Shown one piece after another: positions 38,723 through 47,158 of a DNA stretch of 64,000 bases. Each line of letters opens with the position of its first letter. Position 1 is the stretch's first letter. The notes beneath the pieces are model-generated. The model had not been told where the DNA came from and made no database searches. It was given only the letters and a program-made list of their open reading frames with translations. This DNA comes from Synechococcus sp. WH 7805 (lineage in GTDB: Bacteria; Cyanobacteriota; Cyanobacteriia; PCC-6307; Cyanobiaceae). Where the stretch lies: contig NZ_CH724168.1 in the NCBI RefSeq assembly GCF_000153285.1, forward strand, positions 2,519,455-2,583,454, written 5' to 3'. Both the position numbers and the translations under genes were made by a program.

Positions 38723-39078
38723 TGGGGCGTCATGTCCTGGGTGTTGCACTGGCGCTCATGCTGCTTTTGATTCAGCCCCTGCTCACCCAGGCCGCTGAAG
38801 TTCTTCAGGTTCGTGAAGCCACGCTTCTGCAGGTCGGTGATCGCAACCGCAATTACAGCGTTCGCTTGGCTTGTATCGAGGTGTCCCCGGAGGACCAGCA
38901 ACTGGCCGTCGACTGGTTGCGCCGGACACTACCCCGTCGCCGACGCGTCAATCTTCGTCCGGAAGGAAGTGTCGATGGTGTGCTCCTTGCACGGGTGACG
39001 CCGATCGGTGTTGAACAGGATCTGGGTGCTGCTCTGGTGGATGAGGGCCTGGCCCACGCCACCTGTCCCCCTGCTTGA
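38722..39078 (+). CDS. Secreted nuclease-like (SNase-fold) protein
   Basis: A 118-residue protein with an N-terminal signal peptide (VLGVALALMLLLIQPLLTQA) followed by a short domain whose pattern (VREATLLQVGDRNRNYSVRL, then SPEDQQLAVDWLRRTLP and LLARVTPIGVEQDLGAALV) resembles the thermonuclease/SNase fold. The DxR/Glu catalytic residues are not clearly conserved, so nuclease activity is doubtful. The ATG at 38722 shares a base with the ilvB stop (TGATG), and an in-frame GTG sits one codon earlier. The following 75-codon gene starts 2 nt after this gene's stop. Confidence 0.65.
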   Translation: MGRHVLGVALALMLLLIQPLLTQAAEVLQVREATLLQVGDRNRNYSVRLACIEVSPEDQQLAVDWLRRTLPRRRRVNLRPEGSVDGVLLARVTPIGVEQDLGAALVDEGLAHATCPPA

Positions 39079-39079
39079 G

Positions 39080-39307
39080 ATGGCGCGCAACCGAATCGCC
39101 TCCGGCATCGTGATGGTCCCGTGCTTCCTGCTCGGGTCGGCATTCTTCAGTACAGCGATCTGGGGGGATGCTGCCTCCGGCAATCGACCGCTTGCTCTGG
39201 GTATGGGAGCTCTGCTTGTTCTCGCCGGTTGTCTCGCCTTGCTGATTCAGGGGGATGCTCCAGACACACCGCAAGATCCTGTGACAAAACCCGACGATCC
39301 AGTCTGA
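39080..39307 (+). CDS. Small two-helix membrane protein, unknown function
   Basis: 75 residues with two hydrophobic helices (GIVMVPCFLLGSAFFSTAIW and ALGMGALLVLAGCLALLI) and a short acidic tail. The ATG at 39080 directly follows the stop of the secreted SNase-like gene, so translational coupling is likely. It has no recognisable family. Confidence 0.65.
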   Translation: MARNRIASGIVMVPCFLLGSAFFSTAIWGDAASGNRPLALGMGALLVLAGCLALLIQGDAPDTPQDPVTKPDDPV

Positions 39308-39341
39308 AATCTCTACGTTCAAAACCTGGGTGCGTTTTGTC

Positions 39342-40598
39342 ATGACCCATCCTTCTCAAGCACCTTCCAAGGTCCCTGCATCGGATGAACCCATTGCGGA
39401 GTCTCCTCCCGAGGAGTGTGTGGGTGGTCAGCCGCCTTTCGTTCGCTTCCTGCAATCCGGCTTTGTGCTTCTGGCCACAGTGATCGGTTGCCAGGCCTTA
39501 TCAGCCAGTGCCTCCTCGAGATCCTCTGTGGTTGCCATTTCGAACGGTGGTGGCTCTGGCGCGAATGCTGAATTCATGGCGGGGTTTGCTGTCGGTCTGG
39601 ATCAGGTCAGGGCGTGTGGCGTAGATCCTGCATCCGTTGACTGGTTGTCGGTTGCTCCAGGAGATGATCCATCGGCTCTTCTTGGCCAACAGGTGTCTGT
39701 GTTGGTGGCGCCTTTCTCCGCTGATCTGTCCATCTATGCCCAGCTCGCAAGCCAGCGCAAGCTTGGGGTTCTACTGCCCTATCAGCGTGGAGAATCCCTC
39801 AGGAGCCTTGCTGAACTGGATCCTGAAGGACGCCTCCATCCGGTTGTTCCTCCGTATCAGCAGGATCTCAATCAACTGATCGGTGACCTTCTCGACCAGG
39901 GCATTCGCAGGGTGATGGTGGTGGCCGATCCGACTGATCGGAGTGCCGATCAAGCGGAGAGTTTTGTTTCGGCCTTCCAGGGGGATGGCGGAATTGTGGA
40001 CTCTTACGAACCATCCCTGGTACAGACGGTCAGTGCAGATGATGCGGCCGCTCTGGAACGGTTGTTCAAGGATGTGTCCTGGAAGGGACCTCAGGCCATC
40101 GTTTTGGCCGCGGCTCATGACAGTGTCCTGGCTCAGAAACTGGATCGAGCTCAAGCTTCGGGCCGTCTCGGACAACGTCCTGAGGCCCTACTTCGGGTTT
40201 GGTTGCTGCCTCATCACCGCGTCAGCGATCTGTCTGAACGTTCCTGGCCACAGCTCATTCTCGATCAGCCCGCCCATGGCCCCGGTTGGGGTGACTTTGC
40301 GTCCATCTATCGCCGTTCACGTGGGGAACAGCCCACTCTTTTGGCGGCGTCTGGGTTCGATACCGCACGGCTGGTGGCTCTCTCCTCTCTGGCCCCACCA
40401 CCGGTTTCAACGGAGGGAACCCGGGACCCGCTGGGTTGGCTGGATCCTGCCCAAGAGCCGACACTCCTTTGTGATGCGATTGAGGATCGTCTTGGCGGAC
40501 AGCCCGTGCGTCTGATTGGTGCGGCAAGCGATCTGGTGCTGCGCCCTGGACAGTCTCCTTCAGGGCAAGCCACCATCCGCCGGATCCCCGGTCGGTAG
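39342..40598 (+). CDS. Periplasmic receptor-like protein (type 1 periplasmic-binding fold)
   Basis: About 418 residues: a 45-residue polar N-terminus, a hydrophobic anchor (VRFLQSGFVLLATVIGC) and then a two-lobed alpha/beta domain with the feel of ABC-transport substrate-binding or LpoA-like proteins (VLVAPFSADLSIYAQLASQ, GVLLPYQRGESLRSLAE, LLDQGIRRVMVVADPTD, RGEQPTLLAASGFDTARLVA). No ABC transporter genes are adjacent, so a transport role is not supported by context. Cell-wall regulation is an alternative. The start could be the ATG at 39342 or the GTG at 39330. Confidence 0.7.
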   Translation: MTHPSQAPSKVPASDEPIAESPPEECVGGQPPFVRFLQSGFVLLATVIGCQALSASASSRSSVVAISNGGGSGANAEFMAGFAVGLDQVRACGVDPASVDWLSVAPGDDPSALLGQQVSVLVAPFSADLSIYAQLASQRKLGVLLPYQRGESLRSLAELDPEGRLHPVVPPYQQDLNQLIGDLLDQGIRRVMVVADPTDRSADQAESFVSAFQGDGGIVDSYEPSLVQTVSADDAAALERLFKDVSWKGPQAIVLAAAHDSVLAQKLDRAQASGRLGQRPEALLRVWLLPHHRVSDLSERSWPQLILDQPAHGPGWGDFASIYRRSRGEQPTLLAASGFDTARLVALSSLAPPPVSTEGTRDPLGWLDPAQEPTLLCDAIEDRLGGQPVRLIGAASDLVLRPGQSPSGQATIRRIPGR

Positions 40599-40632
40599 GT
40601 TTTCAAGGGGGACGACTCGGGAGAGTGGACTT

Positions 40633-42300
40633 GTGCTGAGGCTGAGCGAGCTCCGTCTGGAGCTTGATCACACGGATGAGGATCTGGAACAAGCTGTTCT
40701 TCGCTGCCTGAAAATTTCACGGGAGCGCCTGCTCGAGTGCCATCTGGTGAAACGCAGCATTGATGCGCGGCGTCGCGATCGGATTCGCCTGATCTACAGC
40801 GTTGACGTGCAGGTGCGCGGAGAGGACGCCCTTCTGCGTCGGTTCGCTCAGGATCGCAGGATCCGTCGCAGCCCTGATGAGCGCTACCACTACGTCGCGC
40901 AGGCTCCTGCGTCCCCCTGCGCGGGTGGTCCGCTTCGTCCTGTTGTGATCGGCGCTGGCCCGTGTGGTTATTTTGCGGCACTTCTGCTCGCTCAGATGGG
41001 CTTTCGGCCTCTTCTGCTGGAGCGGGGGCAGCCAGTGAAGCAGCGCAGTGCCGACACATTTGGATTCTGGAGAAGGACCTCGGCGTTTCAGCCAGAATCC
41101 AATGTGCAGTTCGGTGAGGGAGGGGCAGGAACCTTCTCCGACGGAAAGCTCTACAGCCAGGTGAGTGATCCTGCCCACTACGGCAGGAAAGTGCTGGAGG
41201 AACTTGTTGCCTGCGGTGCCAACAGTGAGATCCTCACTCTGCATCGCCCCCATATCGGTACCTTCAAACTTGCCACCGTGGTGAGGGGCTTGCGGTCACG
41301 GATCGAAGCGCTGGGAGGTGAAGTGCGCTTTGGAAGCCGGGTGGATGCACTGGAGATCGAACCAGGATCATCGTCCGCCATGAAACCGTTGCAGCTCTCC
41401 GGAGTGAGGCTTTCTGATGGCACGCATCTGGCTTGTGACCAGCTGGTTCTGGCGCCGGGACATTCGGCCAGAGATACCTTCGAGATGTTGGAACGTGTTG
41501 GCGTTGCACTGGAACGCAAACCGTTCGCCGTAGGTGTTCGAATCGAACATCCTCAAGCCCTAATCGATCGCGCCCGCTGGGGAGACTGCGCCGGTCACCC
41601 GTTGCTCGGTGCCGCCGAATACAAGCTTGTTCATCACGCCAGCAACGGTCGGTGCGTCTACAGCTTCTGCATGTGCCCCGGCGGATTTGTGGTGGGTGCG
41701 ACCTCGGAGGCGGGCCGTGTCGTGACGAACGGCATGAGCCAACACTCCCGCAATGAGCGCAATGCCAACAGTGGGCTCGTGATCCCGGTCATGGACGATG
41801 ACCTGGAACCCCATGCCCGCTTCCTGGGTGATCCCTTGGCGGGTATGGCGTTTCAACGTGCACTTGAAAGCCGCGCCTTCGACCTGGGAGGAGGCGATTA
41901 CAGCGCCCCTATCCAGCGCTTGGAAGACTTCCTCAAGGGCCGTGCGTCCAAGGACATCGGCTCTGTGGTCCCGTCCTGCCAACCAGGTGTACGTCCTGCA
42001 GATCTCGCCGAACTGCTGCCAGAAACGATGATTGCTGCATTCAGGGAGGCCCTGCCGGCCTTCGCGGATCAACTCCCCGGATATGACCACCCTGATGCCG
42101 TGCTCACTGCCGTCGAAACGCGCACATCGTCTCCACTGCGCATCCCGCGCGATGAGGCGTTGGAGTCGATCAATGTTGCGGGTTTGACTCCCGCCGGTGA
42201 AGGTGCGGGGTTCGCGGGGGGAATCCTGTCCGCCGCGATTGACGGGATCCGGGTCGCTGAAGCTGTGGCTTTGCGCCTTTTGGAACGACCCTCGAACTGA
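40633..42300 (+). CDS. Uncharacterised FAD-dependent dehydrogenase (COG2509 type)
   Basis: A 555-residue flavoprotein. After an N-terminal domain (LRLSELRLELDHTDEDLEQ) a dinucleotide-binding motif VVIGAGPCGYFAALLLAQMG appears near residue 104. Characteristic segments follow: QFGEGGAGTFSDGKLYS near 160, LAPGHSARDTFEML near 275, CMCPGGFVVGATSE near 347 and GAGFAGGILSAAIDG near the C-terminus. The family occurs in many bacteria without an established substrate. The frame is open upstream to 40516, but the GTG at 40633 avoids a long overlap with the preceding gene. Confidence 0.85.
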   Translation: MLRLSELRLELDHTDEDLEQAVLRCLKISRERLLECHLVKRSIDARRRDRIRLIYSVDVQVRGEDALLRRFAQDRRIRRSPDERYHYVAQAPASPCAGGPLRPVVIGAGPCGYFAALLLAQMGFRPLLLERGQPVKQRSADTFGFWRRTSAFQPESNVQFGEGGAGTFSDGKLYSQVSDPAHYGRKVLEELVACGANSEILTLHRPHIGTFKLATVVRGLRSRIEALGGEVRFGSRVDALEIEPGSSSAMKPLQLSGVRLSDGTHLACDQLVLAPGHSARDTFEMLERVGVALERKPFAVGVRIEHPQALIDRARWGDCAGHPLLGAAEYKLVHHASNGRCVYSFCMCPGGFVVGATSEAGRVVTNGMSQHSRNERNANSGLVIPVMDDDLEPHARFLGDPLAGMAFQRALESRAFDLGGGDYSAPIQRLEDFLKGRASKDIGSVVPSCQPGVRPADLAELLPETMIAAFREALPAFADQLPGYDHPDAVLTAVETRTSSPLRIPRDEALESINVAGLTPAGEGAGFAGGILSAAIDGIRVAEAVALRLLERPSN

Positions 42301-42312
42301 CCCTGGCTGAAT

Positions 42313-43137
42313 TCAGGCCGCGGCCTGACCGACGATGCCACTCCATTGGACCGCCTTGACCTGGTCGCGTCGCCAGGAGTGGAAGAGGTCCGGTTCGCCG
42401 ACAGTACAAAGAGGACACAAGCTGATCCTGTCAGCTTGCAGGCCCCAGTCCACCAGCTGGGAGAAGGCGGCCCTGCGGATGTCGAGGCGATAGTGACCGT
42501 CCTGGGGATCATCACGAATGATTCCGTCCTGTTCCAGGGCCTGGAAAGATGCCTGCCGGCTCCCTAACGAGGCTCCAACTTTCTCAGCCACAGCCTCTTC
42601 AACCTGATAAAGCTCACCGCTCACGGCAGGACCCATCGCAACCAGGAGGCGGTCTTTTCGGGCACCCAGTGCTTCCAGTTGAGAGACCGCTTCCGGAAGA
42701 ATCCTGCTGGCCACGCCTCGCCATCCGGCGTGACAGGCCGAGGCGTGACCGGTGTCCGGATCGGCAATCAGTACAGGCGTGCAGTCAGCACCGCAGACCC
42801 AGAGACTTTGCCCGCCTTGATCGCTCACCAGCCCATCGGCCTCAGGCCAGGGTGATTCAGTCGCTTTCGAGGCTGGCAGAACGACGTTGCCATGCACTTG
42901 TTGAGGACGGTGCACACTGGCGCCCGCTGAGAGGTAGCCGGCGAGTTCATCAGGTCCCCGGCCCTGCCAGCGCCGGGTGAAAAAACCATGTTCAAACCCC
43001 GCTGCGTGCAGGAGGTCAGAGGTGAGGTAATACCCCCCGTAACAGCCGACCCATGTCCACTGCTCGAGAACATTGAAGCAGCGGTCAGGGCTCTGGAAGG
43101 GTCCGCCATTGCAGTCGTTGGTTTTGATTGGATCCAC
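42313..43137 (-). CDS. pgeF: Laccase-domain (YfiH/PgeF-type) protein
   Basis: A 274-residue protein of the YfiH family, whose members act on purine nucleosides or on mis-edited peptidoglycan precursors and bind zinc. The metal site histidines and cysteine appear in RPQQVHGNVVL near residue 80, VCGADCTPVLIADP near 115, and SACHAGWRGVASRI near 133. The start is GTG at 43137, 2 nt after the Tab2 gene stop, and no alternative start codon is available nearby. It is the last gene of the leftward S1-tab2-pgeF operon. Confidence 0.88.
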   Translation of the reverse strand: MDPIKTNDCNGGPFQSPDRCFNVLEQWTWVGCYGGYYLTSDLLHAAGFEHGFFTRRWQGRGPDELAGYLSAGASVHRPQQVHGNVVLPASKATESPWPEADGLVSDQGGQSLWVCGADCTPVLIADPDTGHASACHAGWRGVASRILPEAVSQLEALGARKDRLLVAMGPAVSGELYQVEEAVAEKVGASLGSRQASFQALEQDGIIRDDPQDGHYRLDIRRAAFSQLVDWGLQADRISLCPLCTVGEPDLFHSWRRDQVKAVQWSGIVGQAAA

Positions 43138-43139
43138 GC

Positions 43140-44054
43140 TCAGATCTCGGGTCGATCTCTGAGCATCCAGAAGCCATCAAACCGTTGGCTGTCCGGTGTG
43201 GTCTGTACGGAGATGAACTGAAGGCCGCGGCCCCTGCTGACCGAGTCCATGAGGGCCTCACGGCACTGATTCGCCTCCATCTGGCCAAGGTCGCTGACCA
43301 GCCAACTGTCATCCTGTCCGGCGTCAAGCACCAGTTGCTGGTTGCTTACTCGCAATCGGACCGGTTCCAGGCCTCCAAGCCAGCCAGCCAGCGCCAGGGC
43401 GCGGGTTTGGCTGAAGAGGCGCAGGCCTGGAACCGGCAGCTCAGGATCCATCCCCTCTGGAATCGGAAGCAGATCGTTGAATCCCATGGGCCATTCGCCG
43501 GCTTCAAGCAGACTTCCCAAAGGCAGGGCTGCCCAGCACCAGGCGTCTCCCCGAACGGCCTCAGGCAAGGGCAATGGAGGCGTGGCAATCGGTGCAGGAG
43601 GTGGAGCGATCGGGCCGGCCATGAACCCCTCATCCAGGGGATACACGCTGCGCTCTCGCTCCTCCAGCCAGTCGAGGAGTGCATAGGTTCTCCGGCTTGG
43701 AATCATCTCCAGACCCAGCTCGCTGGCTGCGCGTTGCACCATCGTGCGCATCGCGCTGCGCCAAGTGCGCAATCGTTTGGGCTGTAACCATCCCTGTTCG
43801 TTGGCTGCGGTCAGGGCTTCGCGAAGTGCGGAAGTTAGCCAGGTGGAGTTCACATCTCCTGCCGGACAGCGCTTTTCAAAGCGGAAACAGACCGGCTCTG
43901 TCGGGGTAGGAGTGCTTGTGATCAGAAGTTCCCATCGCTTCTTCCCATCGGCTTCCAGGATCGGTCTCGAATAGAAATCAAGTTCCCAGTCAGCCTGTTT
44001 CTGGGCCGAGGATTGCTCTCCATTGTTCCCGGCTGTCTGCGGAGCGGTGATCAT
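43140..44054 (-). CDS. Tab2/Atab2-family RNA-binding protein (DUF1092)
   Basis: A 304-residue protein of the Tab2 family. In chloroplasts this family activates translation of photosystem mRNAs (psaB and others); cyanobacterial homologues are expected to bind RNA. Typical segments are WELDFYSRPILEADGKKRWEL at the N-terminus (shown in part), the middle RTMVQRAASELGLEMIPSRR, LLDWLEERERSVYP and RGRGLQFISVQTTPDSQRF near the end. It overlaps the S1-protein gene by 4 nt upstream and pgeF follows 2 nt later, so the three are almost certainly cotranscribed. Confidence 0.85.
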   Translation of the reverse strand: MITAPQTAGNNGEQSSAQKQADWELDFYSRPILEADGKKRWELLITSTPTPTEPVCFRFEKRCPAGDVNSTWLTSALREALTAANEQGWLQPKRLRTWRSAMRTMVQRAASELGLEMIPSRRTYALLDWLEERERSVYPLDEGFMAGPIAPPPAPIATPPLPLPEAVRGDAWCWAALPLGSLLEAGEWPMGFNDLLPIPEGMDPELPVPGLRLFSQTRALALAGWLGGLEPVRLRVSNQQLVLDAGQDDSWLVSDLGQMEANQCREALMDSVSRGRGLQFISVQTTPDSQRFDGFWMLRDRPEI

Positions 44055-45343
44055 CCAGCTGACTGTTCCTGTTGCCTGAGGACGTTACGAGCTCTGTTGG
44101 CGCGATCGGTCGCTTCTTCCATCACTCCATCACGATTGATGAGGAGCTCGCCAGGCTGCCCTTCAAGCATGGCCGTGTTGAGGGCGATGCGTCCCCGTCC
44201 GGGATCTAGCTCAGTGATCAGCGCCTTGACGGAGTCACCATGATCGAAGACTTCCCGTATTGATCGCAGACTGCCGCCGGTGATCATCGACTGGTGAAGA
44301 AGTCCGCTGATGCCGCCGAGATCGATAAAGAGTCCATAGGGCTTGACTGCGGCCACATGGCCCTCCACCAGCTGACCGACTTCGAGTTCGGCGAAGCGGG
44401 CCGCTGTTGCAGCCTTTTTCTCGGACAGCACAAGCTTGCGTGTGTCGGGATTGACCTCTAAGAAGGCGACGCCAAGGGTCTTGCCAACAAGCGCTTCATG
44501 GTTCTCGCCATCCTGAAGCTGGGATCTGGGGATGAATCCACGTAGACCCTCGAGATCACAGGTGACGCCTCCACGGTTGAAACCACTGACCTTCACCTGG
44601 GCAACCTTGCCCTCCTTCTCGAGCTGCTTCACCTTGTCCCAGCTTTGACGCAGTGCCAGGGCCCTGCAGCTGATGGTGACCATGCCGTCGGCATTCTGCT
44701 CCCGAGTCACCAGCACCTGGATCTCGAGGCCTTTCGGGAAACGTTCCTTGAGATTTGTGATTACTCCCAGCCCGCACTCGCTCTTCGGCATGAAGCCAGG
44801 CGCTTTACCACCGATGTCGACATACACACCATCGCTTTCCATCCCGATCACCGTTCCTGTGACCACCTCGCCTGTGGTGCCGATGGGTTCGTTCTCGTCC
44901 AGGGCAGCCAGGAAGGCATCCTCGTCAAAGTCGAAATCATCAACACTGCGCTGAAGCCCTCCTGGGGCCTGCTGCATTTGAGCAGGCTTCCGGCGAGGCT
45001 CAGACCCACCCATGAGATCGGCCATGGTCATGCCGCCGAAATCGTCGTGATCGGGTGATCGGCTCGCCTGGGGTTCCGCTGTGCGGGGAGCTGCAGGCAC
45101 GGCTGCCTGGGGAGGCGGTGCAAGGGACGTCCCGGCTTCACGGGCCGCCTGCTCGAGCTGTTCTGCCTTCGCTGCCGCCGCATCTGCCGCAGCTCTGGCT
45201 TCTTCGGCTTCCCGGCGGAGACGGTCTTGCTCCTCACGCTTGCTGATGTGCATCACCTGCAAGGGCTTCTTCGGCGGCTGAGGGGAGGGAGTCAATGCCT
45301 TAGGGGATTCTTCAGATGAATTTTGACGTTCTGTGCCGGCCAT
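44051..45343 (-). CDS. S1-domain RNA-binding protein (ribosomal protein S1 paralogue)
   Basis: A 430-residue protein with three S1 repeats: GEVVTGTVIGMESDGVYVDIGG near residue 157, KVSGFNRGGVTCDLEGLRGF near 245 and GQLVEGHVAAVKPYGLFIDL near 325. The first 140 residues are a low-complexity extension with a charged Ala/Glu coiled coil (REAEEARAAADAAAAKAEQ) and Pro-rich linkers, unlike the housekeeping cyanobacterial S1. It is probably an mRNA-binding translation or decay factor, coupled by 4-nt overlap to Tab2. Confidence 0.88.
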   Translation of the reverse strand: MAGTERQNSSEESPKALTPSPQPPKKPLQVMHISKREEQDRLRREAEEARAAADAAAAKAEQLEQAAREAGTSLAPPPQAAVPAAPRTAEPQASRSPDHDDFGGMTMADLMGGSEPRRKPAQMQQAPGGLQRSVDDFDFDEDAFLAALDENEPIGTTGEVVTGTVIGMESDGVYVDIGGKAPGFMPKSECGLGVITNLKERFPKGLEIQVLVTREQNADGMVTISCRALALRQSWDKVKQLEKEGKVAQVKVSGFNRGGVTCDLEGLRGFIPRSQLQDGENHEALVGKTLGVAFLEVNPDTRKLVLSEKKAATAARFAELEVGQLVEGHVAAVKPYGLFIDLGGISGLLHQSMITGGSLRSIREVFDHGDSVKALITELDPGRGRIALNTAMLEGQPGELLINRDGVMEEATDRANRARNVLRQQEQSAG

Positions 45344-45394
45344 GGGACCCGTCGTCCTTGATCAGCCACTTTGACAGGAAATGGTGAAGTGCCG

Positions 45395-46240
45395 ATGGAA
45401 TGCTCGGACTCCCGCGGGTCGCGACGGCTTGATTTTCTGCATTGGCCTGATGCCGCGTCAGGGCTGAAAGCTCACCGTTCAACGCTGGTCTGGCCATTCG
45501 GAGCCCTGGAACAGCACGGCCCTCAGCTGCCTCTCGCCACAGATGCTCTCTTCGCGGAGCAGATCCTCAACAGGGTGCTGGAGTCACTCCCTGCCCAATG
45601 GCCGATCTGGTCCCTCCCGCCTCAGTCCATCGGTCTGTCTCCTGAACACCGCGGCTTTCCTGGAACCCTGAGCCTCAGTGCCGACCTGCTGATCCGGTTG
45701 GTCGTGGAGGTGGGGGAGCAGTTGGCGGACCAGGAGGTGAAGCGACTTGTGCTGTTCAACGCTCATGGTGGGCAGATTGGATTGCTTCAGACCGCGGCCA
45801 GGGAACTGGCGGTTCGGGCTCCTTCGATGGCCGTGCTCCCCTGCTTTCTGTGGAGTGGGGTCCCTGGGCTCGAGGCCTTGATCCCGCGCCAGGAGCTGCA
45901 GAACGGATTGCACGCAGGGTTGGCAGAAACAAGTCTCATGCTGGCGCTTGCCCCTGATCTCGTTGGCGTGGAGCGCCCCTGCGACGGCCTTCAATTCTCC
46001 ACGCCTCCTCCCGACGGATGGAGCCTCGAGGGTGCCGCCCCTTGTGCCTGGTTCACAGCCGACATCAGTCACAGCGGAGTTGTCGGAGACAGCCGTGGGG
46101 CCGACGCATTCCTTGGGCAGCGTCTGCGTGAGGTCCTGATTGAGCACTGGACCGGCCTCTTCAAAAGCCTGATGACTTCTGACTGGCCGCCCTCTGCCGA
46201 CGCCAGGCGTGTGAGAGGACCATCAACCGAACATCCATAG
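45395..46240 (+). CDS. Creatininase-family amidohydrolase
   Basis: A 281-residue protein with the creatininase/MftE-like pattern: STLVWPFGALEQHGPQLPLA near residue 30 (metal-binding Glu and His), the TDALFAEQIL aspartate following, NAHGGQIGLLQ near residue 122 and the glutamate in AGLAETSLMLAL near 178. Family members cleave amide bonds in small cyclic compounds, and the substrate here is unknown. The frame opens at a TTG at 45371; the ATG at 45395 is preferred. It is divergent from the S1-protein gene and precedes ADO by 49 nt. Confidence 0.85.
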   Translation: MECSDSRGSRRLDFLHWPDAASGLKAHRSTLVWPFGALEQHGPQLPLATDALFAEQILNRVLESLPAQWPIWSLPPQSIGLSPEHRGFPGTLSLSADLLIRLVVEVGEQLADQEVKRLVLFNAHGGQIGLLQTAARELAVRAPSMAVLPCFLWSGVPGLEALIPRQELQNGLHAGLAETSLMLALAPDLVGVERPCDGLQFSTPPPDGWSLEGAAPCAWFTADISHSGVVGDSRGADAFLGQRLREVLIEHWTGLFKSLMTSDWPPSADARRVRGPSTEHP

Positions 46241-46289
46241 TGGGTTGCACTAGTTACAGTCAGTCGCATCGATGAATACGGAAAGATCC

Positions 46290-47021
46290 ATGCCGACCCC
46301 TGTCACCTCCGAGGTCGCCGTCCTTGACGAGCAGGCTGGGTCCGCTTCGCTGCTCCCCGACTTTTCCAGCGAAGCCTATAAAGACGCTTACAGCCGGATC
46401 AATGCGATCGTGATTGAAGGTGAGCAAGAAGCTCATGACAACTACATCTCACTGGGCACATTGATCCCTGATCAGGCCGATGAACTGGCTCGCCTCGCCA
46501 GAATGGAAATGAAGCACATGAAAGGATTCACATCCTGCGGACGCAATCTGGGTGTTGACGCAGACATGCCTTTCGCAAAAACTTTCTTCGCTCCCCTTCA
46601 TGGCAATTTTCAGACGGCTCTGAAGGACGGAAAAGTTGTGACCTGTCTGCTCATACAGGCGTTGCTGATTGAAGCTTTCGCAATCTCCGCATATCACATC
46701 TACATACCAGTTGCTGATCCGTTTGCACGCAAGATCACTGAGGGTGTGGTGAAGGATGAATACACCCATCTCAATTATGGTCAAGAGTGGTTGAAGGCCA
46801 ATTTCGACGCAAGCCGCGAGGAATTGATGGAAGCCAACAAAGTGAATTTGCCGCTGATCCGTTCAATGCTCGAGCAGGTGGCCGAGGATGCCGCTGTCCT
46901 CAAAATGGAGAAGGAAGATCTGATTGAGGATTTCCTGATCGCTTACCAAGAGGCGCTTGAACAGATTGGATTCACCTCGAGAGATATCGCTCGGATGGCT
47001 GCTGCGGCACTCGCGGTCTGA
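46290..47021 (+). CDS. ado: Aldehyde-deformylating oxygenase (alkane synthesis)
   Basis: Converts fatty aldehydes to alkanes or alkenes plus formate using a di-iron centre. The ligand set of the family is complete and falls at the same positions as in PMT1231: E45 in [12 protein letters not shown]73 and H76 in [10 protein letters not shown], the mid-chain Glu in [11 protein letters not shown], and the pair in [11 protein letters not shown]. That agreement, plus GGAAAG 5 nt upstream, favours the ATG at 46290 over the ATG at 46272. The product is 243 residues. The acyl-ACP reductase that supplies the aldehyde is the next gene, after a gap with a strong hairpin. Confidence 0.97.
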   Translation: MPTPVTSEVAVLDEQAGSASLLPDFSSEAYKDAYSRINAIVIEGEQEAHDNYISLGTLIPDQADELARLARMEMKHMKGFTSCGRNLGVDADMPFAKTFFAPLHGNFQTALKDGKVVTCLLIQALLIEAFAISAYHIYIPVADPFARKITEGVVKDEYTHLNYGQEWLKANFDASREELMEANKVNLPLIRSMLEQVAEDAAVLKMEKEDLIEDFLIAYQEALEQIGFTSRDIARMAAAALAV

Positions 47022-47058
47022 ACCCGGAAACCTCGATCAGGTCCGGTTCTCCCACAGT

Positions 47059-47086
47059 CACGTTGTGCACAACACGTGCCAACGTG
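47059..47086 (+). promoter_or_regulatory. Strong hairpin between ADO and AAR genes
   Basis: CACGTTG-t-GCAC-aacac-GTGC-CAACGTG folds as an 11-bp stem with one bulged T and a five-base loop, 37 nt after the ADO stop and 72 nt before AAR. A competing pairing TCCCAC (47050-47055) with GTGGGA (47084-47089) can replace it. The element also contains the palindrome GTTGTGCACAAC (47062-47073). There is no T-tract, so it is not a classical terminator. Confidence 0.55.
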
Positions 47087-47158
47087 GGACCATGATCTAT
47101 CAGCCCACCTTCGCGTGAGCTTCTGTTCCATGCGTTCACACACGACCGTCGGCGGCAT

